The notes under the pieces were generated by a model. The model was not told the DNA's origin. It saw nothing but the letters and a program-made list of their open reading frames with translations, and ran no database searches. Of a DNA stretch of 64,000 nucleotides, positions 34,987-45,275 are shown piece after piece. How positions within the stretch are numbered: position 1 is the stretch's first letter; each line of letters starts with the position of its first letter. The translations under genes were made by a program, and so were the position numbers. The stretch comes from Ornithinimicrobium avium (GTDB lineage: Bacteria > Actinomycetota > Actinomycetes > Actinomycetales > Dermatophilaceae). The DNA lies in contig NZ_CP031229.1 in assembly GCF_003351765.1 (NCBI RefSeq), positions 1,178,001 through 1,242,000 of the forward strand. The letters are read 5' to 3'.

Positions 34987-35357
34987 CTCATGACTCCTTG
35001 GCCTTTGAGAGTGACCGTTCCCGAGCCGAAGAACCCGGTCAGCCACGGCGCCTCGTAGGTTGCGTCGACCTTGGCCTGTCCGCCCGAGTCACATGCTCCC
35101 GTGGCGGGCGCGATGGTGAGCGTCGTCGGACCGGAGGGACTGATCGACGAAAACACGTCCTTGACCGCCTGGCTGGCCGGGTCTTGGTCGTTCTTCACGG
35201 CCATCGTCCGCGCTCCGTCCCGCGCCGCTGCTGAGAGGGTGGACTGAATCATCCACAGCCGGCCGAACTCTGCAATCCCGAACACGAGAGTGAGCAGGAT
35301 GATCGCGATCATCGCGAATTCTACGGCCGCGGCCCCGCGCTCCCGTCCTTCGGTCAT
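34974..35357 (-). CDS. TadE-like minor pilin
   Basis: The 127-residue protein starts MTEGRERGAAAVEFAMIAII and continues as a single membrane helix with the TadE signature FGIAEFGRLWMIQSTLSAAARDGAR. The pseudopilin is processed at the G-A junction before VEF. The ATG at 35357 is preferred over a GTG at 35387 because AAGGAT stands about ten bases before it. Confidence 0.87.
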   Translation of the reverse strand: MTEGRERGAAAVEFAMIAIILLTLVFGIAEFGRLWMIQSTLSAAARDGARTMAVKNDQDPASQAVKDVFSSISPSGPTTLTIAPATGACDSGGQAKVDATYEAPWLTGFFGSGTVTLKGQGVMRCGG

Positions 35358-35402
35358 TACAGCATCCTTAGTGGCCCCGGCAGACACAGTGGGGAGAAGA
35401 GG

Positions 35403-35573
35403 TCACGGCAGGCCGTCGATGACGGCCTGAAATCCTGGGATAATCCCTAGCCCCAATGTGGTCACGACGCCGATGATGACCGAGGCAATGAGAGCCACGA
35501 GCAGCGCGTACTCGACGGCGGTGGCGCCACGTTCGTCATCCAGACACCGTCGCAAAGTTGTCTTGAAACCCAT
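35403..35573 (-). CDS. Flp type IVb pilin (copy 1)
   Basis: This 56-residue prepilin has a short leader and the Flp motif DDERGATAVEYALLVALIA, with cleavage expected after Gly and the conserved Glu-Tyr pair, then a single hydrophobic helix and a short C-terminus (IIPGFQAVIDGLP). GGGGAAAG lies before the ATG at 35573. The product is the pilus shaft subunit or a variant of it. Confidence 0.9.
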   Translation of the reverse strand: MGFKTTLRRCLDDERGATAVEYALLVALIASVIIGVVTTLGLGIIPGFQAVIDGLP

Positions 35574-35677
35574 GACTTTCCCCATCTGCGTTGGTAGTAG
35601 CTAGGAGCAGCCAAGACCGATCCGCGATGCGGTAGTGGAGCCGGTCCAAGGGACGGCTCCACCACGACCCCGATTGG

Positions 35678-35875
35678 TCAGCCGCCGGGGAGTGCGGTGA
35701 CGATGGTCTGGAAAGCAGTGTTGATCCGGCCGCCCAGGATAACAACGGTGCCGATGATCACGGCAGCGATCAGGGCCACGAGCAGGCCGTACTCGACCGC
35801 GGTCGCACCGCGCTCCTTGTCGGCCTCGACGAGACGGTCCTTGAGTGTGGCGAGGGTGTAGAAGATGGCAGCCAT
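35678..35875 (-). CDS. flp: Flp type IVb pilin (copy 2, operon-leading)
   Basis: The 65-residue prepilin has a charged leader (MAAIFYTLATLKDRLVEADK) and the motif ERGATAVEYGLLVALIAAVI. AAAGGAG precedes the ATG by seven bases, the strongest ribosome site in the operon and as expected for the major pilin. It is the first gene of the tad operon. No prepilin peptidase gene (tadV) is present in the window. Confidence 0.92.
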   Translation of the reverse strand: MAAIFYTLATLKDRLVEADKERGATAVEYGLLVALIAAVIIGTVVILGGRINTAFQTIVTALPGG

Positions 35876-36017
35876 GAGCCGCTCCTTTGGGTGAGAGGTG
35901 CCGGCTGCCCCGAGAGGCCCTGCACCGGTGGTGTCGGGACTTGCAGGCCCGAGGTGGAGTGCCCCGCTCCTGCACGTCGATCATGGACCGGTTCTCAGGA
36001 AACCACAAGGTAGGCAA

Positions 36018-36035
36018 GGTAACGATTGGGTAACG
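36018..36035 (-). promoter_or_regulatory. Direct repeat upstream of the flp operon
   Basis: GGTAACG occurs twice, starting at 36018 and 36029 (11-bp period), about 145 bases upstream of the first flp start. One helical turn between direct repeats is typical of response-regulator dimers. The surrounding 35880-36112 has no gene and must contain the tad promoter; I cannot place a -10/-35 pair with confidence. Confidence 0.35.
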
Positions 36036-36112
36036 GGGGCCGTCGTACTATGGAAGCAGTTGACAGTTGTCTTTACCAGCCCTTTACCTGGCCTTGCCCA
36101 ACCTAGAACCAC

Positions 36113-36141
36113 GGGAGCGCCGCCGCGGGTGCCGCGGCGGC
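36113..36141. terminator. Remaining left part of the split ftsZ/tad hairpin
   Basis: The 16-base left arm (36113-36128), the GTG loop and the first ten bases of the right arm are here. The full right arm now lies at 37436-37451, beyond the insertion sequence. Removing the element restores a perfect 16-bp stem with a 3-base loop, which fits a terminator at the end of ftsZ. Confidence 0.75.
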
Positions 36142-37435
36142 CAGGGCTCCGGAAAGGTCGGCTGGTAGGCCTGTGACCTGGGAGTTCCTCGGGGTGTGAT
36201 CGGCGTGGCGCGTGTGGCGAGTGTGGCCCAAGGGTTGAGATGGAGGTTCTCACGCGCCCCGTCTCAGCCGAAACCACCTGCTCATGCCATCTTCGCCGAT
36301 CATCCCTGCCAAGCGCGACCCTGCCGACCACGCCCTGCTTGACGTGCTCGGCCGGGTGCCCGATCCGCGGGACCCGCGCGGGGTGCGGTACCCGCTGGTC
36401 GGGGTGCTGGCCGTCGCGGTCTGTGCAGTGCTGGCCGGTGCCCGTTCCTTCGCCGCGATCGGGGAGCGGGCCCTGGACCTGGAGCAGGCCCAGCTGGCAG
36501 CACTGGGACTGGGGCGGGCACCGGAGGAGTCCACGCTGCGCAAGCTGTTCGCCCGGCCCGACACGATCGCGCTGGATCGCCAGCTGGCGGTCCTGGCATG
36601 GACCCGCATTGCCCACGTCGCCGGACGCCGGGTCATCGCCATCGACGGCAAGACCGTGCGGGGCGCCAGGACCGCGCACGCTGCCGCGCCGCACCTGGTG
36701 GCTGCCCTCGACCACGCCACCGGGGTCGTCCCCCGGCAGCACGCCGTGGACACCAAGTCCAACGAGATCCCCGCGCTACGAGACCTGCTGGCCGGCTTCG
36801 ATCCCACTGACCTGCACGGATGCGTCATTACCGCAGACGCGATGCATACACAGACCGACACCGCCCAGGCCATCGTCGAGGCCGGCGCCGACTACGTCCT
36901 GACCGTCAAGGGCAACCAGCCCAGGCTGCTGGCAGACATGAAGACGCTGCCCTGGGCCGCGGTCCCGGTCGGGTCAACCTCCACCGAGCACGCTCACGGC
37001 CGCCGCGTCACCCGCACCATCAAGGCCATCGACGCCCCCGCCTGGGTCGGCTTCCCCGGCGCGGCCCAGGTAGCCCAGCTGCGCCGCACCGTCACCAGCA
37101 ACGGGAAGAAGCCCGTGGAGGTGGTCTACCTGATCACCTCCGCCACCCACGCCCTGGCACCGCCAGCGGTGCTGGCCGCCTGGGTCCGCGGTCACTGGGC
37201 CATCGAGGACCGCCTTCACTATGTCAGGGACGTCACGTTCGCACAGGACGACTCCCAGGTCCGCGTCGGTCGCGCCCCGCACGTCATGGCCTCCCTGCGC
37301 AACGCGGTGATCGGACTCCTGCGTCTGGCCGGCTGGGACAACATCGCCAAAGCCCTACGCCACCACGCCCGACATCCCGACCGAGCCATCACATGCGCCC
37401 TGACCTGCTGAAACCCGGACCTTTCCGGAACCCTG
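36142..37435 (+). mobile_element. ISAs1-family insertion sequence, 1294 bp
   Basis: The terminal inverted repeats are CAGGGCTCCGGAAAGGTC (36142-36159) and, on the opposite strand, CAGGGTTCCGGAAAGGTC (37418-37435), 17 of 18 identical. They are flanked by a perfect 10-bp target duplication CCGCGGCGGC (36132-36141 and 37436-37445), which matches the 8-10 bp duplications of this family. One complete transposase gene lies inside, so the copy looks recent and possibly active. Confidence 0.93.
36284..37411 (+). CDS. ISAs1 family DDE transposase
   Basis: The 375-residue transposase has the family layout: an N-terminal VPDPRDPRGVRYPLVGVLAV block (DDE_Tnp_1-associated), the first Asp in IAIDGKTVRGAR, the second in CVITADAMHTQ, KGNQPRLL, and the catalytic Glu in GHWAIEDRLHYVRDVTFAQD, followed by LRNAVIGLLRLAG. 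It is uninterrupted. It is transcribed toward the ftsZ gene, which is convergent. Confidence 0.95.
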   Translation: MPSSPIIPAKRDPADHALLDVLGRVPDPRDPRGVRYPLVGVLAVAVCAVLAGARSFAAIGERALDLEQAQLAALGLGRAPEESTLRKLFARPDTIALDRQLAVLAWTRIAHVAGRRVIAIDGKTVRGARTAHAAAPHLVAALDHATGVVPRQHAVDTKSNEIPALRDLLAGFDPTDLHGCVITADAMHTQTDTAQAIVEAGADYVLTVKGNQPRLLADMKTLPWAAVPVGSTSTEHAHGRRVTRTIKAIDAPAWVGFPGAAQVAQLRRTVTSNGKKPVEVVYLITSATHALAPPAVLAAWVRGHWAIEDRLHYVRDVTFAQDDSQVRVGRAPHVMASLRNAVIGLLRLAGWDNIAKALRHHARHPDRAITCALTC

Positions 37436-37451
37436 CCGCGGCGGCGCTCCC
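37436..37451. repeat. Right target duplication plus rest of the split hairpin arm
   Basis: CCGCGGCGGC repeats 36132-36141, followed by GCTCCC, which completes the right arm of the pre-insertion 16-bp hairpin. Confidence 0.85.
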
Positions 37452-37467
37452 CGTCGAGCCAAGCGGA

Positions 37468-38724
37468 TCACTTGAGGAAGTCGGGCACGTCCAGGTCGTC
37501 GGTCTCGTCCTCGAAGGTCACCTGGCGCGGCGGCTGCTGCACCGGCGGGCGCTGCGGCTGGGCCGGCTGCTGCGCGGGCTGGGCCTGCGGGGTCGTCGCC
37601 CCGCCGTCGCCCTGTCCCTGCTGCTGAGCCCCGGCGGCCGGCGCCCCGGCCGGGCGCTGCGCCTGCTGCTGCCGGTCGTCCTGCGCCGGGCGCTGCGCCT
37701 GCTGGTTCGCCTGCGGACGGGTGCCGCCCCCGGCCTGCACCTGGCCCAGCGCGCGCTCGTTGTCGCGCGTCTGCGGGGCGCCGCCGTCGAAGCCGGCCGC
37801 GATGACCGTGACGCGCACCTCGTCGCCGAGGGAGTCGTCGATGACCGCGCCGAAGATGATGTTGGCCTCCGGGTGGGCGGCCTCCTGGACCAGGCGGGCG
37901 GCCTCGTTGATCTCGAACAGTCCGAGGTCCGAGCCGCCCTGGATCGACAGGAGCACCCCGTGGGCGCCCTCGATGCTCGCCTCGAGCAGCGGCGAGGAGA
38001 TGGCCAGCTCCGCGGCCTGCACGGCGCGGTCCTCGCCGCGGGCCGAGCCGATGCCCATGAGCGCCGAGCCGGCACCCTGCATGACCGACTTGACGTCGGC
38101 GAAGTCGAGGTTGATCAGGCCCGGCGTGGTGATGAGGTCGGTGATGCCCTGGACACCGGAGAGCAGCACCTGGTCGGCCGACCGGAAGGCGTCCAGCATC
38201 GACACGCTGCGGTCCGAGATCGACAGCAGCCGGTCGTTGGGGATGACGATGAGGGTGTCGACCTCCTCGCGCAGGGAGGCGATGCCGGTCTCGGCCTGGT
38301 TGGCGCGACGACGGCCCTCGAACGTGAAGGGGCGGGTCACCACACCGATCGTCAGGGCGCCCAGCGACTTGGCGATCTTGGCCACGACGGGGGCACCGCC
38401 GGTGCCGGTGCCGCCGCCCTCGCCGGCGGTCACGAAGACCATGTCGGCGCCGCGCAGCGCCTCCTCGATCTCCTCGGTGTGGTCCTCGGCGGCGCGGCGC
38501 CCCACCTCGGGGTCCGCACCGGCGCCGAGGCCGCGGGTGAGCTCTCGGCCGACGTCGAGCTTGACGTCGGCGTCGCTCATCAGCAGCGCCTGGGCGTCGG
38601 TGTTGATGGCGATGAACTCGACACCCTTGAGGCCGACCTCGATCATCCGGTTGATGGCGTTGACACCACCACCCCCGATGCCGACGACCTTGATGACGGC
38701 CAGATAGTTCTGCGCAGCGGACAC
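37468..38724 (-). CDS. ftsZ: Cell division GTPase FtsZ
   Basis: The 418-residue tubulin homologue has the GTP-binding GGGVNAINRMI and the signature GEGGGTGTGGAPVVA, the T7-loop NLDFADVKSVM, and the C-terminal GTPase-activating region. A Gln/Pro/Ala-rich linker (about 320-395) leads to the conserved tail DDLDVPDFLK that binds SepF. Start is GTG. It lies alone: the upstream ftsQ is 135 bp away and the downstream gene of most actinobacteria, pgeF, has been displaced 10 kb by the tad locus and the ISAs1 element. Confidence 0.97.
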   Translation of the reverse strand: MSAAQNYLAVIKVVGIGGGGVNAINRMIEVGLKGVEFIAINTDAQALLMSDADVKLDVGRELTRGLGAGADPEVGRRAAEDHTEEIEEALRGADMVFVTAGEGGGTGTGGAPVVAKIAKSLGALTIGVVTRPFTFEGRRRANQAETGIASLREEVDTLIVIPNDRLLSISDRSVSMLDAFRSADQVLLSGVQGITDLITTPGLINLDFADVKSVMQGAGSALMGIGSARGEDRAVQAAELAISSPLLEASIEGAHGVLLSIQGGSDLGLFEINEAARLVQEAAHPEANIIFGAVIDDSLGDEVRVTVIAAGFDGGAPQTRDNERALGQVQAGGGTRPQANQQAQRPAQDDRQQQAQRPAGAPAAGAQQQGQGDGGATTPQAQPAQQPAQPQRPPVQQPPRQVTFEDETDDLDVPDFLK

Positions 38725-38859
38725 GAGGTGGGACCTTCCGGTTCGGGTACGACGAGCTGGTGCTTGCTCTGCCCGCGATCATAATTCGCAAGCCCTCTTC
38801 GGACCCCCGAGATTGAACCTCGACTTCAGGTAGAGGTCTCGCTCGAGGTCGTCCAACGC
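38725..38859 (-). promoter_or_regulatory. ftsQ-ftsZ intergenic region with probable ftsZ promoter
   Basis: The 135-bp gap holds TATGAT on the minus strand (38778-38783), a plausible -10, with no convincing -35. A GAGGT/ACCTC and TCTC/GAGA inverted arrangement lies at about 38809-38843. FtsZ is often transcribed separately from this gap in actinobacteria. Confidence 0.35.
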
Positions 38860-39672
38860 TCAGCCCTGGGCCGGCGGGATCCCCGTCACCACGGGCGTGC
38901 CCGGGATGCTCACGTCGATCGTCTGCGGGATCTCACCCTGCGGGTCGATGGCGTCCTGCCCGACGAGGGCCTGCACGACCTTCCACTTCTTCTCCGCCTC
39001 GACCGGCGGGCCCCACCGGATCGTCAGCTGGTCGATGCGGATCGTCACGTCTCCGTTGGAACCGAGGCGGGGCGTGGAGATCTCGCCCTCGAGCTCAGCG
39101 GGGTCCGGGCGCAGCCGCCACAGCTCCACCAGCCCCAGCACCGTCCCGGTGGACACGTCCTGCGGCTTCTCGGCGACGGTCACCGCCGGCAGATTGTGCG
39201 AGGCCTTCTCCACCGAGTCGTAGACGACGCCGCCCGCGTCCGCCAGCCACGTCGTCCCCCCGCCGCGCAGGGCCAGCGCCGGCTCGCGCAGCTGCACCTC
39301 GTAGACGATCGTCGAGGGCCACCTGCGGTCCAGCGACACGCTGCGCACCCGCTTCTCGCCCTCGAGCACCCGCTCGGCCAGCCTGGTCTCCGACACCCTC
39401 GCCAGGGGCCGCCCCTGCGGGATGTCCGCCTCGAAGACGACGCTGTCCGCGAGCTCTCCCTTGGCCCCCTCCACCTGCACGTCCTGCACGACGAACGCCG
39501 CGGAGAAGAAGAACAGGAAGACCAGCCCCGCGGCCAGCAGCGTCACCAGCACGCCCCACAGCAGCACCGCACGGCGCCACGCACCCGGTCGGCGCGGCGG
39601 CCGCGACACGTCCCGCCGGTCCCGCCAGCGCTCCACCAGACCGGTGCCTCGTTCCTGCGTGTCCACGCTCAC
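38860..39672 (-). CDS. ftsQ: Cell division protein FtsQ/DivIB
   Basis: The 270-residue protein has a cytoplasmic Arg/Pro-rich tail, one membrane helix (AVLLWGVLVTLLAAGLVFLFFF), a POTRA domain (VQDVQVEGAKGELADSVV) and the FtsQ domain (LDRRWPSTIVYEVQLREPAL with TWLADAGGVVYD). It links early and late division proteins. GTG start overlaps the murC stop by four bases. Confidence 0.93.
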   Translation of the reverse strand: MSVDTQERGTGLVERWRDRRDVSRPPRRPGAWRRAVLLWGVLVTLLAAGLVFLFFFSAAFVVQDVQVEGAKGELADSVVFEADIPQGRPLARVSETRLAERVLEGEKRVRSVSLDRRWPSTIVYEVQLREPALALRGGGTTWLADAGGVVYDSVEKASHNLPAVTVAEKPQDVSTGTVLGLVELWRLRPDPAELEGEISTPRLGSNGDVTIRIDQLTIRWGPPVEAEKKWKVVQALVGQDAIDPQGEIPQTIDVSIPGTPVVTGIPPAQG

Positions 39673-41168
39673 CCCTCGTCCTCCCCCAGCAGCTCCAGCA
39701 GCTGCGGACCCACGTCCGTCACGTCCCCCGCGCCCACCGTGACCACCAGGTCACCGGGACGGACGAGGGTATGCAGCGCGCGCGCCGCTCCCGCACGCTC
39801 CTCCAGCAGGTGCACCTGCGTCCCGGTGCCCCGCCCTCGGACGAGGTCGGCCAGCAGCGCAGAGGTCACGCCCGGGAACTGCTCCTGGGTCTCCCGTGCG
39901 CCGTAGACCGGCAGCAGCAGGAGCACGTCGGCCCCGTCCAGCCCGGCGGCGAAGCCCTCGGCGAAGTCCCTCGTCCGGGAGAACAGGTGCGGCTGGAAGG
40001 CGACGACCAGGCGCCGCCCCGCCGCCGCGGAGCGTCCCGCCTGGACGACCGCGGCCACCTTGGGCGCGTTGTGCGCGTAGTCGTCGACGACCTCCACGCC
40101 GCCGGCGCTGCCCTTCGGCTCGAAGCGGCGGTGCGCCCCGGGGAAGGCCGCCAGGCCCTCGAGCACCGGCGCCAGCGCCAGCCCGAGCCCTGCGGTCGCG
40201 GCGAGCAGCGCGGCGGTCGCGTTGTGCACGTTGTGCACGCCCGGCACCGGCAGCACCAGCTGCGCCTGCGTGCCGGCGACGACCGGGCTGAGGTCGGCGG
40301 ACCAGACCAGGGTGGCCGAGGACGACATACCGTCGGACCGGGCGTCCCGGACCAGCACGTCGCACTCCCCCGGCACCGAGCCCCAGGTGAGCACGCGCAC
40401 GCCGTCGGCACGGGCACGATGAGCCAGGCGGACCGCGCCGGGGTCGTCGGCGTTGGTGACGAGCAGGCCGCCGGGGCGGACCGTGCCCGCGAACCGCGCG
40501 TAGCCGGCCTCCACCCCCGCCGCGTCGCCCCAGAAGTCGAGGTGGTCGGGCTGGACGTTGGTGACGACCGCGACCAGCGGCCGGTAGACGACGAACGTCC
40601 CGTCGCTCTCGTCGGCCTCGACCACGACCGGCGCGCCCGGCCCGCCGGGGGCGGCGTTGCTGCCGGTGCCGGCCAGCGGGGCGCCGATGACGTAGGCGGG
40701 GTCGGCGCCGGCCGCCCGCAGCGCGACCGCGGTCATCGCGCTCGTGGTCGTCTTGCCGTTGGCGCCGGCGACCGCGACGGCGTCGCGCCCGTGCAGCAGC
40801 GCGGCGATCCCCTGCGAACGGTGCAGCACCCGCAGCCCGCGCCGCCGGGCGGCGGCCAGCTCGGGGTTGGTCTCGGGTATGGCGCTGCTCACCACCACGG
40901 TGTCCGCGCCGTCGAGGTGGGCCGGGTCGTGCCCGACGAAGACGCGGGCGCCCTCGGCCTCCAGCGCGCGCAGGGTGGGGCTGTCGGTGCGGTCGGACCC
41001 GGAGACCGGCACACCGCGGGCCAGCAGCATCCGGGCCACGCCGGACATGCCCGAGCCGCCGATCGCCACCAGGTGGACCGCGCCGAGCTCCTCGGCCGGG
41101 GGCACGGGCGCGGTGAGGTCGAAGCGGGGGCTGCGGGCGTGCGCGGCCCCCGGGGACGGGGCGCTCAC
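39669..41168 (-). CDS. murC: UDP-N-acetylmuramate-L-alanine ligase
   Basis: The 499-residue ligase adds L-Ala to UDP-MurNAc. An N-terminal Rossmann domain (VHLVAIGGSGMSGVARMLL), the ATP site AVAGANGKTTT, the metal-binding VVEADESDGTF, LDFWGD and the C-terminal Mur domain with DDYAHNAPKV are all seen. The P-loop reads GANGKT rather than the usual GTHGKT of MurC. Start is GTG at 41168 in a GTGA overlap with murG. Confidence 0.94.
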   Translation of the reverse strand: MSAPSPGAAHARSPRFDLTAPVPPAEELGAVHLVAIGGSGMSGVARMLLARGVPVSGSDRTDSPTLRALEAEGARVFVGHDPAHLDGADTVVVSSAIPETNPELAAARRRGLRVLHRSQGIAALLHGRDAVAVAGANGKTTTSAMTAVALRAAGADPAYVIGAPLAGTGSNAAPGGPGAPVVVEADESDGTFVVYRPLVAVVTNVQPDHLDFWGDAAGVEAGYARFAGTVRPGGLLVTNADDPGAVRLAHRARADGVRVLTWGSVPGECDVLVRDARSDGMSSSATLVWSADLSPVVAGTQAQLVLPVPGVHNVHNATAALLAATAGLGLALAPVLEGLAAFPGAHRRFEPKGSAGGVEVVDDYAHNAPKVAAVVQAGRSAAAGRRLVVAFQPHLFSRTRDFAEGFAAGLDGADVLLLLPVYGARETQEQFPGVTSALLADLVRGRGTGTQVHLLEERAGAARALHTLVRPGDLVVTVGAGDVTDVGPQLLELLGEDEG

Positions 41169-42285
41169 CGCGCGTCCACGTCCGGGGTGGACGTGTCCCT
41201 GCCCGCGGCGGCCAGGATCAGGTCGACCAGCCGGTCGTCGGCGTGGCGCTCCCCGTGCTCGGCGGCCGCGGCGGCCATCTGCGCGAGGCGCGCCTCGTCG
41301 GTGATCAGCGGGAGCACCGTGGTGCGCACCCACTCCGGGCTCACCTCGGCGTCCTCGACGAGCAGGCCGCCGCCGGCCCCGACGACGCCGGCGGCGTTGA
41401 GCCGCTGCTCGCCGTTGCCGATCGGCAGCGGGACGTAGATCGCCGGCACGCCGACGGCGGACAGCTCGCAGACCGTCCCGGCCCCGGCCCGGCACACGGC
41501 CAGGTCGGCGACCGCGTAGGCCAGGTCCATCCGGTCGGTGTAGTGCATCGCGACGTAGCGGGCGCCGCCGGGGGCGCCGGCCGGCACCTCGACGTCCTTG
41601 CCCGCACCGGTGAGGTGCAGCACCTGCACGCCGGCGCCGAGCAGGTCGGCCGCGGCGCCGGAGAAGGCCTGGTTGAGGCGCTGGGCACCCAGCGAGCCGC
41701 CGAAGACGAGCAGCGCGGGCAGGTCGGCCGCGAGCCCGAAGTGGGCCAGGGCCTCCGGGCGCAGCGTGGCCCGGTCCAGGTCGCGGATCTCGGCGCGCAG
41801 CGGCAGCCCGACCCGGGTCGCGCCGGGCAGCTGGGTGCTGGCGAAGGTGGTGGCCACGTGCGCGGTGAAGCGGGCTCCGAGGCGGTTGGCCAGGCCGGGC
41901 CGGGCGTTCTGCTCGTGGATGACGATCGGCACCTCGGCGCGGCGCGCGGCGAGGTAGGCCGGGGTGGCGACGTAGCCGCCGAACCCGACGACGACGTCGG
42001 CCTCGGCCTCGGCCAGGGCGCTCTGGGCGGCGCCGACCGCCGAGCGCAGCGCGGTCGGGAAGCGCAGGACCGCCGCGTCCGGGCGGCGCGGGAAGGGCAC
42101 CTTGGGCACCATCGTCAGCTCGTAGCCCCGCTCGGGCACCAGCCTGGACTCCAGGCCCTCGGCGGTGCCGAGCACCCTGATCCGCACGTCCGGCACCCGG
42201 CGGCGCAGGGCGTCGGCGGTGGCCAGCAACGGGTTGACGTGGCCGGCCGAGCCGCCGCCGGCCAGGACCACGGACAGCGGCGCGT

Positions 42286-42289
<4 letters not shown>
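41165..42289 (-). CDS. murG: UDP-GlcNAc: lipid I N-acetylglucosamine transferase
   Basis: The 374-residue GT28 enzyme makes lipid II at the inner face of the membrane. It has the first glycine loop AGGGSAGHVNPLLA, VVGFGGYVATPAYLAA, HEQNARPGLANR, then GGSLGAQRLNQ and CRAGAGTVCELSAVGVPAIY with PIGNGEQRLNA. Start is GTG in a GTGA overlap with ftsW. It is complete. Confidence 0.96.
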
Positions 42290-43727
<1,438 letters not shown>

Positions 43728-43731
<4 letters not shown>

Positions 43732-45275
43732 GCCTCCTCCCGGCCCAGGTGGCGCAGCACGGCCCGGGCGAAGGTCTCGCCCCGCGAGCCGTAGCTGGGG
43801 AACATGTCCAGCGACGCGGCCGCCGGGGAGAGCAGGACGACGTCGCCGGGGCTGGCCATCGCGGCGGCCGCGGCCACCACGTCGTCCATGATCCGGTCCA
43901 GCGCGTCCATGTCCCCATGGTCGGCGACCCCGACGTCGTGGACGGGGACCTTCGGCGCGTGTCGGGACAGCGCGCGGGCGATCTGCGCCCGGTCGGCGCC
44001 GAGCAGCACCACCCCGCGCAGCCGGTCGGCGAACCGCACGACCAGGTCCTCGACCTCGGCGCCCTTGAGCTGACCGCCGGCCACCCAGACCACGTCGGGG
44101 TAGGCGGCCAGCGCCGCCTGCGCGGCGTGCGGGTTGGTCGCCTTGGAGTCGTCGACCCAGGTCACGCCCTCGCTCTCGGCCACGACCGCGGTGCGGTGGG
44201 CGTCGGTGCGGAAGGCGCGCAGCCCGTCGCGCACGGCGGCCGCCGAGACGCCCGCGGCCCGGGCGAGGGCGGCGGCGGCCAGGGAGTCGGCCACCAGGTG
44301 CGGCGGGGGCATGCTGCTGCCGTCGCCGCCGGAGGCGCGCGACAGGTCGGCCAGGGTGCCGATCTCGGCGGCCGAGGTGGCCCGCTCGGCGACGAAGGCG
44401 CGGTCGGCGAGCAGGTCGTCGACCACGCCGAGCATCGACAGGCCCGGCGTGCCGAGCGTGAACCCGACCGCGCGGCAGCCCTCGACCACGTCGGCCTCCT
44501 CGACCATCCGCTCGGTCGCCGGGTCCTGCACGTTGTAGACGCAGGCGACCTGCGTGCGCTGGTAGATCCGTGCCTTGTCCGCGGCGTAGGCCTCCAGCGA
44601 CCCGTGCCAGTCCAGGTGGTCGGGCGCGAGGTTGAGCACGCAGGAGGCCAGCGGCGACATCGTGTGCGTGAAGTGCAGCTGGAAGCTGGACATCTCGACC
44701 GCGACCACGTCGTAGGGCTCGGGGTGCTGCACGGCGTCGAGCACGGGGATGCCCACGTTGCCCGTGGCCACGGCGCGCAGCCCGGCGGTGCGCAGGATCT
44801 TCTCGAGCAGCTGCACGGTCGTCGTCTTGCCGTTGGTCCCGGTCACCACCAGCCAGGGCGCCGCCCCGACGCGGGGGCGCAGCCGCCAGGCCAGCTCCAC
44901 CTCCGACCAGACGGGTATGCCGTGCTCCGCCGCCGCGACCAGCACCGGGTGGTCGGGGCGCCAACCGGGCGAGGTGACGACCACGTCGACCTCCAGGGGT
45001 GCCTGCGGCGCGGTGCCGTCCCCGCCGGCCGCGGCCAGCGGCCAGGCCGCCACGTGCTCGGCGCCGAGGCGCACGTCGGCGCCGAGGATGCCCAGGATCC
45101 CGGCCTGGGTCTCCTGGCGCTCGGTGCCGTTGCCGCGGTCGAGCACGGTGACGCTCGCCTCGTGCTGCAGCAGCGCGTCGGCGGCGGCGAAGCCGCTGAC
45201 GCCCAGCCCGGTGACCAGGGCGCGCAGGCGGCCCCAGTCGGCGTCGCGGTGGGTCAGCTCCTCGAGCAGGCTCAC
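43728..45275 (-). CDS. murD: UDP-N-acetylmuramoylalanine-D-glutamate ligase
   Basis: The 515-residue ligase adds D-Glu to the peptide stem. It has TGLGVSGFAAADALL for the nucleotide sugar, VVTSPGWRPDHPVL, the P-loop VTGTNGKTTT, EMSSFQL, NLAPDHLDWHGS and VTWVDDSKATNPHAA, then the ATP-related SPAAASLDMFPSYGSRG. All catalytic blocks are intact. Start is GTG overlapping the mraY stop. Confidence 0.95.

Noticed and set aside
36060..36088. TTGACA with 17-bp spacing as promoter for the transposase
   Set aside because: The -10 would be TTTACC, which is poor, and it lies outside the element; not enough support.
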